Positions 9,290 through 17,862 of a stretch of DNA of 64,000 bases are shown here, in pieces. Position 1 is the stretch's first letter. Each line of letters begins with the position of its first letter. Origin of the DNA: Planctomycetota bacterium (GTDB lineage: Bacteria; Planctomycetota; Planctomycetia; Pirellulales; Lacipirellulaceae); the NCBI GenBank assembly GCA_029259915.1, contig JAJDED010000011.1:62001-126000 (forward strand), in the 5' to 3' direction. The position numbers were made by a program, and so were the translations under genes. Under the pieces are notes generated by a model. That model had not been told where the DNA came from, searched no databases, and saw only the letters and a list, made by a program, of their open reading frames with translations.

Positions 9290-9330
9290 ATCTTTTTATC
9301 AGATTTCCTCAGGACTACAGGCGCGATGTC

Positions 9331-9633
9331 TTAAACTCGAATATCCCGCACTTCTTGATAAACTTGCATCATCTTATTTCGCATTTGCATCATCAGTCGA
9401 AATGCCATGTCGGCTTTTTGCACGGCGGTCAAAACTTCGGCGGGGTTGGCGTCGCCTCCGGTCATTAACGTTTCTACCGCCTTGTCTGCATCCTGCTGCA
9501 TCGAATTCACATCTTGGATCGAATCGAGCAGAAAGTTTTTGAACGAGGCTTTTTCAGTATCTTGCGGTTGGGAAATCGGCGCTTGGGGCAGACTTAGTCG
9601 GCTCGCCGATTGGGCACTGTGGATCGGATTCAT
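9331..9633 (-). CDS. fliE: Flagellar hook-basal body junction protein FliE
   Basis: FliE links the MS ring to the proximal rod and is the first rod substrate exported. The 100-residue product ends with the conserved pattern LTAVQKADMAFRLMMQMRNKMMQVYQEVRDI, with FKNFLLDSIQDVNSMQQDADKAVE before it; length is typical. I chose the ATG at 9633, preceded by AAGGA at five to eight bases. A GTG six codons upstream (9651) is also in frame but has no clear ribosome site. It lies between flgC and fliF as in many bacteria. Confidence 0.93.
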   Translation of the reverse strand: MNPIHSAQSASRLSLPQAPISQPQDTEKASFKNFLLDSIQDVNSMQQDADKAVETLMTGGDANPAEVLTAVQKADMAFRLMMQMRNKMMQVYQEVRDIRV

Positions 9634-9740
9634 GTCGCGGTTCCTTGACACTTACGTTGGCCCCCCAACGTCGCCAGTTACGTCAACATCTGTGTGCGCT
9701 CTCCTAGGATTGTAAATAAATGGATTGTTTGCTTCGTGGG

Positions 9741-10154
9741 TCAGGCCAATATTTGTAGTGTTTGCTGGCCCATGCTCTTGGTGATTTCAATCACGCCGAT
9801 GTTTGCTTCGTACGCACGGGTTGCTTCCAGCGCGTCGACAAATTCGGTCGTCATGTCAATATTCGGATAAGCGACGTAACCAGTTTCAGGATTCGCGTCG
9901 GGATGTCCCGGGTCGTACTTCAAGCTCGGTTCGACCTGCGAAGTTTCCACGCTTGCCACTTTCACACCTTGACCGCCGCCCGAGGTGGTGAGGTTTGTGT
10001 CGGTTTGGAATGTGACAAAACGGGGAGTGTAGGGGACCGACTCTCCTTTTTCGTTACGAGTTGTCGAGATATTTGCCAAATTCGACGAAATCACATCGAG
10101 TCTGGCTCGTTGGGCGACAAGCGCGCTCGTGCTGACATCTAAAGCGTTAAACAT
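9741..10154 (-). CDS. flgC: Flagellar proximal rod protein FlgC
   Basis: FlgC is one of the four rod proteins that join the MS ring to the hook. The 137-residue product starts MFNALDVSTSALVAQRARLDVISSNLANISTT, the conserved axial-protein N-terminus. It has the FlgC region YVAYPNIDMTTEFVDALEATRAYEANIGVIEITKSMGQQTLQIL at the end. Length matches the family. It follows flgB with a 189-base gap that holds a 9-nt-unit repeat, and precedes fliE. Confidence is high. Confidence 0.95.
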   Translation of the reverse strand: MFNALDVSTSALVAQRARLDVISSNLANISTTRNEKGESVPYTPRFVTFQTDTNLTTSGGGQGVKVASVETSQVEPSLKYDPGHPDANPETGYVAYPNIDMTTEFVDALEATRAYEANIGVIEITKSMGQQTLQILA

Positions 10155-10302
10155 GATTTTATGCTCCAGGATCTACACTTGAAATATTTTTTCACTTGGT
10201 ACTAATGAGTAAAATACCATCAAGGAAATTGGAAATGCGAAAGAGAAAAGGGGAAAAATTCCGCAATTCGAATCCCAAATTCCCTGCTCCTTTAATCATT
10301 TC

Positions 10303-10330
10303 CTTGGCGTCTTTGGCGCTCTTGGCGGTT
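10303..10330. repeat. Single repeat arm with 9-nt units between flgB and flgC
   Basis: The segment consists of three units (CTTGGCGTC, TTTGGCGCT, CTTGGCGGT) and closely matches the right arms at 9271-9289 and 43915-43942. No convincing partner arm is seen in this gap. Confidence 0.75.
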
Positions 10331-10343
10331 CATCTTTTCTGTA

Positions 10344-10778
10344 TTAAGGACGTTCGGAAATCGCTGCCCGTAACAGGCGGAACTGTGCCGTCATGATGCC
10401 CAGCGCCAGGTTGTGTTGTGCTTGGTTTTTGCTGATCTCGGTAACTTGTTGTTCGATGCTCACGTCGCTGTTGTCGTGATAAAGGATGCTTTTGAGCGAC
10501 TCGCGTACTTGGTCCATGCCATCGTGTCCGGTTGCGGTTGTTTTACCGGCTAGCTGGGCGTTGATTGCATAGGTTGGCGAAATTGCCGACTGGCGGCGTG
10601 CTTCGACAGCTTCCTGCAAACGGCTTTGAAACTCCTCGGGCGAAAGGTCTCTGGTGCGGTAACCGGGTGTGTCCATATTGGCAATATTGCCAGCCAGCAC
10701 TCCGTGTCGAGCCTGTGTGAAATTCACAACTTGCTCGAGTACTGGAATCGTCGACGAATCAAATAACTTTGGGAGCAT
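10344..10778 (-). CDS. flgB: Flagellar rod protein FlgB
   Basis: FlgB is the innermost rod subunit. The 144-residue product has the family N-terminus with LEQVVNFTQARHGVLAGNIANMDTPGYRTRDLSPEEFQSRL. The C-terminal helix reads DVSIEQQVTEISKNQAQHNLALGIMTAQFRLLRAAISERP, both characteristic of FlgB. Length is typical. It is the first structural gene after the sigma-54 regulator gene. A match to the sigma-54 promoter consensus lies about 50 bases upstream of its ATG, so it probably opens the transcript that carries the basal-body genes. Confidence 0.95.
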   Translation of the reverse strand: MLPKLFDSSTIPVLEQVVNFTQARHGVLAGNIANMDTPGYRTRDLSPEEFQSRLQEAVEARRQSAISPTYAINAQLAGKTTATGHDGMDQVRESLKSILYHDNSDVSIEQQVTEISKNQAQHNLALGIMTAQFRLLRAAISERP

Positions 10779-10825
10779 GTGCTTTCTCGCTACCTTTCAG
10801 CATTTGCCCCACCTGCTTTTTTGCT

Positions 10826-10841
10826 TGCAACTTGCGTGCCA
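10826..10841 (-). promoter_or_regulatory. Sigma-54 promoter upstream of flgB
   Basis: On the minus strand the sequence reads TGGCACGCAAGTTGCA, an exact fit to the sigma-54 (RpoN) consensus TGGCACG-N4-TTGCA with correct -24/-12 spacing. Transcription would start near 10815, giving a leader of about 37 bases before the flgB ATG at 10778. The gene immediately upstream encodes a sigma-54 activator. Confidence 0.85.
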
Positions 10842-10947
10842 GTGATCACATGAATAATGCTCTCACCAAGTTTGTAAAACTCGATTGTCGAAATCTTCCT
10901 TAGCGCCCGACTTATCTATCCAACCATTTCAAGCTTGTTACCTCAAA

Positions 10948-12429
10948 CTACGCCGATTTTCTCAACGGTGGACCGGCAGAAGTTGCCGATGGCACCGGCA
11001 ATGTTTGCCGATTCGCAGTCGAAATTTCTCGAAAACCTTTTTCTCGCGGAGCATAACCATAGTTGCGCAACTTTCCGCTAAGTGTGCGTACTCCAATGCC
11101 AAGGGCACTGGCTGTTTTTGCGCGATGGCCTTCAAAATGTTCTAGCGTCGCCAGAATCATCTGACGCTCGACATCTTCCAAACTTGCGCCCACCGGAAGC
11201 GCCGCACCGGTTGTGGGCGAGTCGACATCCTCGGGACACTGGAGCCAAGGTCGGAATTCGTCGCCGGTCACCAATTCACCCGAATTGAGCACACAGGCCC
11301 GTGTGATGATGTTTTCCAATTCGCGAACATTTCCAGGCCAGGAATACAATGCGAACAGTTCCCTTGCAGAACTGTCCAACTTGCAGACTTCCCGACCCAA
11401 CCGTCTGGTTGCCCGGGCAAGAAAATGGTCGGCTAACAGTTGCACGTCGTCGCCCCGCTCGCGTAGCGGCGGTATAAACAGCGGTACCACGGCTAGCCGA
11501 TAGTAGAGATCTTCGCGGAAACGTCCCGCGGCAACTTCTTTGCCGAGGTCGCGGTTTGTACTGGCAACCACGCGAACGTCTGCCACTCGGATTTCGTTGC
11601 AACCGACACGCTCGAAAGTGCGCTCTTGCAACACGCGTAATAACTTGGCTTGCAGCGGCATGTCGATTTCAGTGATTTCGTCCAACAAGATCGTTCCCTG
11701 CTCGGCCATTTCGAATCGGCCCACGCGATCTGCATCCGCACCCGTAAACGCTCCGTGGCGATGCCCAAACAACTCGCTCTCTGTGAGTTGCGAAGAAAGG
11801 GCAGGGCAGTTGAGACTTACTAAAGTCCCCTTGGCCCGCGGGCTCAGCGAATGAAGTGCTTTGGCAACCAGTTCCTTTCCCGTGCCGCTTTCGCCACAGA
11901 TCAAAACGGTTTCGTCGGTCGGTGCCACTTGAGCAATCCGTTCGCGCAGCTCGGCCATTGCACGACTGTTTCCAACCATCCCGCTGTCCATGGACTCATG
12001 AACGCAAGTCGTCGATGGTCCCTTGGTGTCTAGCTCAGCGTCTAACAACCGACCACGTTCGATTGCCCGCGCTACTTGTTCTTCCAATCGAGTGACGTCG
12101 AATGGTTTTTCTAAATAGTCGAAAGCGCCGAATCGCATGGCTTCGACTGCTGATGAAATCGTGGCGTGGGCCGTGATCATCAGCACTTGCACATTCAACG
12201 AACGCTGGCTGATCTGCCGAATAAACTCCAAACCATCCATCCCCGGCATTTGCAAATCGGTGACCACCACGTCGTAGGATTCACGCTCTAGCATCGGCAG
12301 CGCCTCGACCGCACTGGCAGCGTCAGCAACTTCGTATCCTGCATGGCGCAGCACATCGGCTACCGACTCACGCGCTGCCGTGTGGTCGTCGACAATAATA
12401 ATCTTGCCAGAGCGGTTCGACGAATTCAT
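10948..12429 (-). CDS. Sigma-54-dependent response regulator (FlgR/NtrC type)
   Basis: This 493-residue NtrC-family activator probably turns on the flagellar sigma-54 promoter next to it. It has an N-terminal receiver domain (about 8-120) with the acidic pair D14-D15, phospho-acceptor D58 in VVVTDLQMPGMDG and the lysine of YLEKPF. The AAA+ domain (about 150-385) has GESGTGKELVAKAL, the sigma-54 contact loop GAFTGA and Walker B GTILLDEI. A Fis-type helix-turn-helix sits near 440-470 (LEHFEGHRAKTASALGIGVRTLSGKLRNYGY). Its ATG overlaps the histidine kinase stop by four bases, so kinase and regulator are translationally coupled. The flagellar role is inferred from position. Confidence 0.93.
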   Translation of the reverse strand: MNSSNRSGKIIIVDDHTAARESVADVLRHAGYEVADAASAVEALPMLERESYDVVVTDLQMPGMDGLEFIRQISQRSLNVQVLMITAHATISSAVEAMRFGAFDYLEKPFDVTRLEEQVARAIERGRLLDAELDTKGPSTTCVHESMDSGMVGNSRAMAELRERIAQVAPTDETVLICGESGTGKELVAKALHSLSPRAKGTLVSLNCPALSSQLTESELFGHRHGAFTGADADRVGRFEMAEQGTILLDEITEIDMPLQAKLLRVLQERTFERVGCNEIRVADVRVVASTNRDLGKEVAAGRFREDLYYRLAVVPLFIPPLRERGDDVQLLADHFLARATRRLGREVCKLDSSARELFALYSWPGNVRELENIITRACVLNSGELVTGDEFRPWLQCPEDVDSPTTGAALPVGASLEDVERQMILATLEHFEGHRAKTASALGIGVRTLSGKLRNYGYAPREKGFREISTANRQTLPVPSATSAGPPLRKSA

Positions 12430-13337
12430 GCGGCTGCCCTCGAAGCAGGACGTGGAATTTCAATCGTGAAGGAGGCTCCGCCTTCGGGACAATTTCGCGC
12501 TGTCACACGTCCCCCATGGGCTTCGGCGATGCGATGAACGATTGCCAGCCCGAGGCCGGTGCCTTCGCTCTTGGTGGTAAAAAATGGATCAAAGACACTG
12601 CCCAGTTGTGTCGGGTCGAGCCCCGGTCCGCTATCGGCCAGTTCCAACTCGAAGCCTTGCGGGCCGTCGAATGCTGTGACCACCAGTTGTCCACCGTCCT
12701 GCATCGCGTCCAATGCGTTGAGTGCGAGATTCAATACTGCGCGACGCAACATTTCGCGGTCTGCGCTCAGCGAGGCACCAGGAGGTACATCCGTCGTCAC
12801 GCGAATCGACTGAGCATCCAGCTGAGGACCGAGCGATTCACACACTTCGTCAATCAAATCGCGAACCAGAAAAGTGTCCCAGTGAGGTTCGCGGTGGGAA
12901 GTGAAGTTCAATAAGTCGTTCACGGTAATGTTCAGGGCGGTGAACCCTGCCTCGACTTTGTTCAAGATGTCCATGCTGCCAGAATCGTCTGCCAGCCTAC
13001 GTTTCAACAAACTCATGTAAAGTGTCACGGGCACCAGGCTGTTACGCACCTCGTGGGCGACGTGGGATGCCATGCGCCCCAAATCGGCCAGCCGATTTTG
13101 CAGGGCAAGTTCACGGTTTTTCGCTTCCAATTCGTTAGTCAGTCGCCCCACTTCGGCTTGAAGGATTTCATGGGTCTCTTGCAGACGAACGGTCGCATCG
13201 TGCCACGCCGCCAAGACCACTTCCAGACTTTGCCTATCGTCCACAGATCCGTCGTCCGCAGACAAACCGGGCGAAGGGATTCGCGGCATGGTGTTCGTAG
13301 CCAGCGAGGCATCGGCAAGTGTATGTGAGCTGTTCAT
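12426..13337 (-). CDS. Cytosolic sensor histidine kinase (FlgS-like)
   Basis: The 303-residue kinase has no membrane segment, so it senses something inside the cell. A coiled segment (about 35-80) leads into the phospho-acceptor box LGRMASHVAHEVRNSLVPV. The ATPase domain follows, with N-box LNLALNALDAMQ, G1 DSGPGLDP, F-box DPFFTT and G2 GTGLGLAIVHRIAEAHGG. It sits between the FlgN-like gene and the sigma-54 regulator, and its stop overlaps the regulator start. This matches FlgS/FlgR in epsilonproteobacteria, where the soluble kinase senses the state of the flagellar export apparatus. That function is an inference here. Confidence 0.92.
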   Translation of the reverse strand: MNSSHTLADASLATNTMPRIPSPGLSADDGSVDDRQSLEVVLAAWHDATVRLQETHEILQAEVGRLTNELEAKNRELALQNRLADLGRMASHVAHEVRNSLVPVTLYMSLLKRRLADDSGSMDILNKVEAGFTALNITVNDLLNFTSHREPHWDTFLVRDLIDEVCESLGPQLDAQSIRVTTDVPPGASLSADREMLRRAVLNLALNALDAMQDGGQLVVTAFDGPQGFELELADSGPGLDPTQLGSVFDPFFTTKSEGTGLGLAIVHRIAEAHGGRVTARNCPEGGASFTIEIPRPASRAAA

Positions 13338-13361
13338 GAATTCTGCTTCGTTCGTTTTTTG

Positions 13362-13877
13362 TTAAGCATCGGAGTGAATGTCGAGTTGGGAATGATCTTG
13401 GGGTGCCAAACCAGAAACAGGCGTGTGCGCTCCGGCAAAGTGAGGTCCTTTACCGGGTTTCTTCTGTTGTGCCTGGTAGGCTCCTCGTGCTTTGCCGGCT
13501 AAATGGGCCGTCTGCAATTGCGTGGCGACCCGATCGCGGCGCTGAATCATTTGTTGTTCGTTTTCTTGTTCCATTTGCATGACTTTGTCCAGAAGTTTTC
13601 GACACTGCTCGGCTTGAGCCGCACACTGCTTCCGTGCTTCCGGGGATGCCCAGGCGCGCTGTTCGGGGGCTTGCCTTTGATAAGGAGCTAACTCACCTTC
13701 AACGGTTTGCATCGCAGCCAGCCACTGGTTTTTTGCGGAAAGCAATCGCAGCAAAGCGCCCATCTCGCCGGCAGCAATCAACTCGGACTGCTTCCGCCCC
13801 AGTTCGTGCAACTTCACAAGGCACGCGTGCCTTTCCCCAATCAAATCCGCCAGTTTTTCGGAATCGTATTGTGTCAT
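13362..13877 (-). CDS. FlgN-like flagellar chaperone (tentative)
   Basis: The 171-residue product is predicted to be helical over about residues 1-125, with a Lys/Gly/Pro-rich tail. The N-terminal pattern (LADLIGERHACLVKLHELGRKQSELIAAGEMGALLRLLSAKNQWLAAMQTVEGELAPY) resembles FlgN, the chaperone of the hook-junction proteins FlgK and FlgL, where a long helix carries the LIxxRHxxLxxL and QxxLIxxGDxxxLLxLLxxKQ motifs. It is the first gene of the cluster, 24 bases before the histidine kinase. The family is weakly conserved, so this is a moderate call. Confidence 0.6.
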   Translation of the reverse strand: MTQYDSEKLADLIGERHACLVKLHELGRKQSELIAAGEMGALLRLLSAKNQWLAAMQTVEGELAPYQRQAPEQRAWASPEARKQCAAQAEQCRKLLDKVMQMEQENEQQMIQRRDRVATQLQTAHLAGKARGAYQAQQKKPGKGPHFAGAHTPVSGLAPQDHSQLDIHSDA

Positions 13878-14036
13878 TCCGAACGCCTACTTCCTTGTCA
13901 AGCGAGCTGAAGTTATGAAATCAAAATGTCTTACCACCCAAAATCGAATTCGGAAATAGGATTGTCGCCACGGCAACTCGCCCGTGGAGAGCGGATTGCG
14001 GAATTGCCTCGCTCCTAGTTCCTAGCCCCTCGCTAT
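13878..14036. other. Gap upstream of the flagellar cluster
   Basis: This 159-base gap separates the FlgN-like gene from the end of the TPR gene. The part at 14011-14033 is a run of heptamer-like units (GCTCCTA, GTTCCTA, GCCCCTC), one arm of the 7-nt repeat class. I see no clear promoter consensus. Confidence 0.5.
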
Positions 14037-16520
14037 TTACCACTTGCTCATTTCGTCCAAAAGTAATTGCCACTGTTGCCGATTGAAGTTGGTTGCAATT
14101 TTGAAATTGGTTTCAGGCGGGAGCCTTTGTAAAACGAGCTTCGCCTGTTCGATCGTCCCACGCGCCTTGAGCGGCTGATTCAGTCGTCGCCAACAGTTGG
14201 CTATGTGGACAAAACTTTCTAAAACAAATGGTTCTGATTGATAAAGCGTGGAAACATTCGCATAGGCCCTGCGGGCTTCTTCATACCTGCGCAGCTGGAA
14301 CAGGGCCGAACCTTGCATCATATAGCAGTTTCTCAGCAGGTTTCGCATCAGCGGAGTATTTTCGCCATGTCCTTCCACGGTGATCTGGCGCTGAATGAGC
14401 ATGTAATTTTTCAGCGCTCCTTCCAGGTTCTGGTCTCGAAGTTTCCGATTCTTCTGACGATCACTTTCGGTTTTTGCTTCGCGCACCTTCTGAGCGGGAG
14501 CTTCGGCTGCATTGTGGAAGCTGCGTGCGATCGTATATTTGGCCATCAACGTATGCGACGAGTCTGGATAGCGGGCGACTGCCTCTTCCAGCTTGGCAAT
14601 CGCTTGTTGATAGCGTCCCAAATCATGAAGCAGCTGCCCCAAGGCGAATAAGGAATCGCGCCATTCTTTGCTCTTTGGAGTGAGCGTCTCGCCGGTCAGA
14701 TTAGTCAGCAGAAGTCGCTCTGCCTTTTCTTCCTCGTTAAGTTCTCGATAAGCACGAACGCAATCGATGCGAGCCTGATAAACCACTGCGTCGCGTGGAT
14801 ACAGTTCGATACATTCTTCCAAGGCCTCGATTGCCTTTTCTGTTTTGTTGTTCGCCAACAGCGACTGCCCCAGTTTCAACAGTGCCGCAGCGTTGTGTTT
14901 CTCGGCTTCGTGTTGTAAGTAGTCTTCGAGGATTCGTACTGCATGCGTGTAGCTTTGTCCTTGGAAGTAGTCATCCGCGGCATGCCACAGATCATCGGTG
15001 AAGTGCCGAGTGGCAAACCGCATTTGTGCAAGCGTCTCATAAGCCCTGCCAGCAGCTCGCAGATGGAAGCGCCCTTGCTTTGTGAGCGAATTGGCACGCC
15101 ATTGCTGATGTTGAGGTGCTTCCTTGAGGTTCGAGATGCCCCACTGCTCGTGTGTCTTTCCGCGCAATTCTATGACTTCAATCTGGTTGAAAAGTGGGGG
15201 GAACTGCTCTAGGAGTGTTAATGCCTCGCTAAACTGTTTCGATTCTACAAAACTCGCATGTGCGCTGGTCAGCCGCTTGCGCAATTCCGACAGGGGAAGC
15301 AAACGGTTGGCATAAGTGACGGGGTCTCGAACAGTTTCCAAGACCTGCCGATAGCTCGTCAACGCGAGTTCTCGATTCCCCGTGAACCGGGCTAAGTCGG
15401 CTTTCGACAATGTTGCAACAACACTTTCTGACGAATCCCCGAAGAGCTTTCCAATCTGATCGTATTGGTTGATTGCTGCCGGGAAATCATTCTGAAGTTC
15501 ATAGCATTTGCCGATCCAGTACATCGACTGACGCGTCAATGCTCCACTCAAGGTATCGAGTCGTTGCGATTCACGTAAATCGGAGATCGCTCGGTCCAAA
15601 ACGGTTTTGCGCTGGGTGCTATTGGCAGGCAGTCGTTCCGCTTCTGCAACGGCCAGTTGTCCCGATACATTCTTCACGCGCGCAAGATATTCGTGCTGCC
15701 CACCTACCTCGGAAAGCTGCTTGAAAGCTTCCTCAATCCGTCCAAGCCGACCGAGTATCTCCGCACGCACAATCCGCGCATTGTATTGCTGTGAGACGGT
15801 CAGTTCCGGATCTCTAAGCAGAGCTTCATTGTGACGCAAGGCCGCAGCAAGATCAGGATCGGGAATTTCCAGATTAGCCTCTGCCAACAAAGTATGGATT
15901 TCAGTCGTGGGAAGCCCTTCGTGGTGAATTGCTTGGTTGAGTACTTTGATGCCTTCGCGAGGTTGGTTGCCAAGGATCAAGCTTCGACCCAACAGGAATG
16001 ACAATTGGCTTTCACGCTCAGAAGAAACTCCTAGCGTGCTTGCCATTTGAAAATAGCGAGCAGCCGCTAAATGGAAAGCCCGCCGTCGCTCGGCAGACCA
16101 CTCTCCTTCGGCATGGTGGGCTTTGACTGCGCCCAACACAAACAGGGCCCCGCCAAAATCGTCTGGAGAATGTTTGCGGCCCTGCATGCGTCCGATCAGC
16201 GTTTTGGCTGCTTCGTATTTTCCATCGTCTAGTGCAGCCAGAGCTTTTTCCAGTACGGCAGGATCTCCCATGTTGATCGCGATGTGGGCTAAGTAACTCC
16301 ACAATGCGAAAATGCTGCCAAAGATCAATAATCCCGCAAGTCCCGTCAGTGCCATGCGCAATCTGCTCGATCGGGCCCACTCTATAAGAGCGGTTAACCG
16401 ACTGTGCATACGAGCGCCAAACGTCGCGGTCGACTCGTCAAGATTGTCTTCCGAGACATCCTGCTCGTCGACGCTTTGTTCCGCGTCGTCCTGTTCAGTG
16501 GCGTCTTGATTTTCGGCCAT
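14037..16520 (-). CDS. Membrane-anchored TPR protein
   Basis: The 827-residue product has an acidic N-terminus (about 1-30), one membrane segment (about 57-83, LTGLAGLLIFGSIFALWSYLAHIAI) and then many tetratricopeptide-like helical pairs to the C-terminus. Examples are LDDGKYEAAKTLIGRM, LGRYQQAIAKLEEAVARYPDSSHTLMAKYTIARSFHNAA and LRRYEEARRAYANVSTLY. TPR arrays bind partner proteins, and the topology puts them most likely in the periplasm. I chose the start MAENQDATE; the open frame reaches 16652 but its extra residues are Arg/Leu-rich and unlike a coding start. No specific function can be given. It resembles the TPR gene at 21785-24211 in type but not in detailed sequence. Confidence 0.82.
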   Translation of the reverse strand: MAENQDATEQDDAEQSVDEQDVSEDNLDESTATFGARMHSRLTALIEWARSSRLRMALTGLAGLLIFGSIFALWSYLAHIAINMGDPAVLEKALAALDDGKYEAAKTLIGRMQGRKHSPDDFGGALFVLGAVKAHHAEGEWSAERRRAFHLAAARYFQMASTLGVSSERESQLSFLLGRSLILGNQPREGIKVLNQAIHHEGLPTTEIHTLLAEANLEIPDPDLAAALRHNEALLRDPELTVSQQYNARIVRAEILGRLGRIEEAFKQLSEVGGQHEYLARVKNVSGQLAVAEAERLPANSTQRKTVLDRAISDLRESQRLDTLSGALTRQSMYWIGKCYELQNDFPAAINQYDQIGKLFGDSSESVVATLSKADLARFTGNRELALTSYRQVLETVRDPVTYANRLLPLSELRKRLTSAHASFVESKQFSEALTLLEQFPPLFNQIEVIELRGKTHEQWGISNLKEAPQHQQWRANSLTKQGRFHLRAAGRAYETLAQMRFATRHFTDDLWHAADDYFQGQSYTHAVRILEDYLQHEAEKHNAAALLKLGQSLLANNKTEKAIEALEECIELYPRDAVVYQARIDCVRAYRELNEEEKAERLLLTNLTGETLTPKSKEWRDSLFALGQLLHDLGRYQQAIAKLEEAVARYPDSSHTLMAKYTIARSFHNAAEAPAQKVREAKTESDRQKNRKLRDQNLEGALKNYMLIQRQITVEGHGENTPLMRNLLRNCYMMQGSALFQLRRYEEARRAYANVSTLYQSEPFVLESFVHIANCWRRLNQPLKARGTIEQAKLVLQRLPPETNFKIATNFNRQQWQLLLDEMSKW

Positions 16521-16724
16521 AGTCGAGATCAGAAAACAAGTGTTAAGTAGTGCAGTCGGGTTTCTTCCGGGCCTGAGGGGCCGAACAACGCCCAAAACTG
16601 CTAGTGGCATCCACAGCCTATGCAGGCATTGCGCACGGACTCTAACGCGCACATCATGGAGATAAGCGGGAGGGCTTGTACAGAAAACGCGCGATCCCTG
16701 TCAATCCGCGTTAATAGATAGCAT

Positions 16725-16799
16725 GCTAGCTGAGAGCCAGAAGAATAAGAAGCCTTTCCCCTCTGGCTCTTCGCTCTCAGCTCTTAGCTCTCAGCTAGC
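16725..16799. repeat. Inverted repeat with 7-nt units
   Basis: Arms at 16725-16737 and 16787-16799 are perfect 13-bp complements, with further heptamer units inside (CTCTCAG, CTCTTAG, CTCTCAG). It overlaps the last few codons of the hydrolase-fold gene. The gap to the TPR start (16521-16724) shows no other feature. Confidence 0.85.
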
Positions 16800-17549
16800 T
16801 TGAGAGACCGACGGACAGAACTGCTCCATGATCCAGGCGTTGACGTCCGCAAGCATCACGGTGGTCAACTCGTCGCCTTCCGGATTTAGTCGCAGCGAAA
16901 GTGAACAGCCGGCACTGTGGAACAAGCGCAAATCGTCCATCACTCTCGGCAGCGGGTACTTCTCGTCGGGCGAGACAGACAGCAACAGTGGCAATTTACG
17001 CGCTTGGTTGATGTGCCTTAACGGGCGCAGGCCTTTTGGCATCGGACCGCCAAGGGAGATTGCACCGGCGACAAGATTCGGATTTTCCATGCCTAACCGC
17101 AATGCCAACGTGCCACCATTGGCAAACCCGGCAACAAAAATTCGATCGGGATGGATATTGAATTGCTGACGAGCAAGCTCGATGGAGTGCTCCACGCGCT
17201 CCACAGCTTGGAAAATGTCCTCGGCCGTGTTTCCCCAATTGAACGCACTGTAATTTCGTTCGCTGCACCGCGTACCTCGTGGGGCAACCGCCACGTGATT
17301 CCGGCAACTAATCAGCGGCATGACTTTTTTGACTTCTTGTTCACTGCTCTCGGGCCCATGGAGCCAGACGATCAACGGATACGCATATCCGTGCTCGTAA
17401 TTGATCGGAGCAAACAAGCAATGCGCCGTTCCGACCGGCGTAGGTGCCGCCGATGGAAAAGATCGCTTCGTTTGGGGGTAAGGCTGAGAAGAGCCGAGAA
17501 ATTTCGTGGCAGCCTGAATAGGCTTATTAATCAATGGAGAGCGATTCAT
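16791..17549 (-). CDS. Alpha/beta-hydrolase-fold protein with lost catalytic residues
   Basis: The 252-residue product has the fold of the carboxylesterase/phospholipase family: strand YPLIVWLHG near 58-65, a nucleophile elbow region IFVAGFANGGTLALRL, and PLLLSVSPDEKYPL. The residue in the nucleophile position is Ala143 (GFANGG) instead of Ser. Near the C-terminus the usual G-H-E context reads GDE, with Asp226 where His is expected; the acid Asp195 seems kept. It is therefore probably a non-catalytic, binding-type member rather than an active esterase. There is no signal peptide. The last codons lie in a 7-nt-unit inverted repeat, which may have altered the C-terminus. Confidence 0.8.
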   Translation of the reverse strand: MNRSPLINKPIQAATKFLGSSQPYPQTKRSFPSAAPTPVGTAHCLFAPINYEHGYAYPLIVWLHGPESSEQEVKKVMPLISCRNHVAVAPRGTRCSERNYSAFNWGNTAEDIFQAVERVEHSIELARQQFNIHPDRIFVAGFANGGTLALRLGMENPNLVAGAISLGGPMPKGLRPLRHINQARKLPLLLSVSPDEKYPLPRVMDDLRLFHSAGCSLSLRLNPEGDELTTVMLADVNAWIMEQFCPSVSQAS

Positions 17550-17862
17550 GACAACCTAGGGGGATCAGTTGCGGGGGTCCGATCGAGTTTGTCGAATGTT
17601 TAACAGAATTTGGCCAACGAATCTTTGGCAACTCCGTCCAGTTCCTGGCCTGCCATGGCAATCGGCCATCGATTCTATCACGGTCATCTCTGCAAGCAAG
17701 CAAATGCAGAGAAAACTTTTACCGCTTTTTTCGAGAGACGTCGACCCAGTTTGACAGGACTTAACAACGACTGAGGTTTGTAAGCGAGGCCGCAGAAAAA
17801 GTCAACGTCAGAGCATGAATCGCTCTAAAATCGAACACCCATGGCGATGCTAGCACCAGCGG
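17550..17862. other. Intergenic region without a recognised gene
   Basis: This region of 313 bases lies between the hydrolase-fold gene and the tatA-like genes. No convincing coding frame, hairpin or promoter was found. Confidence 0.5.
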
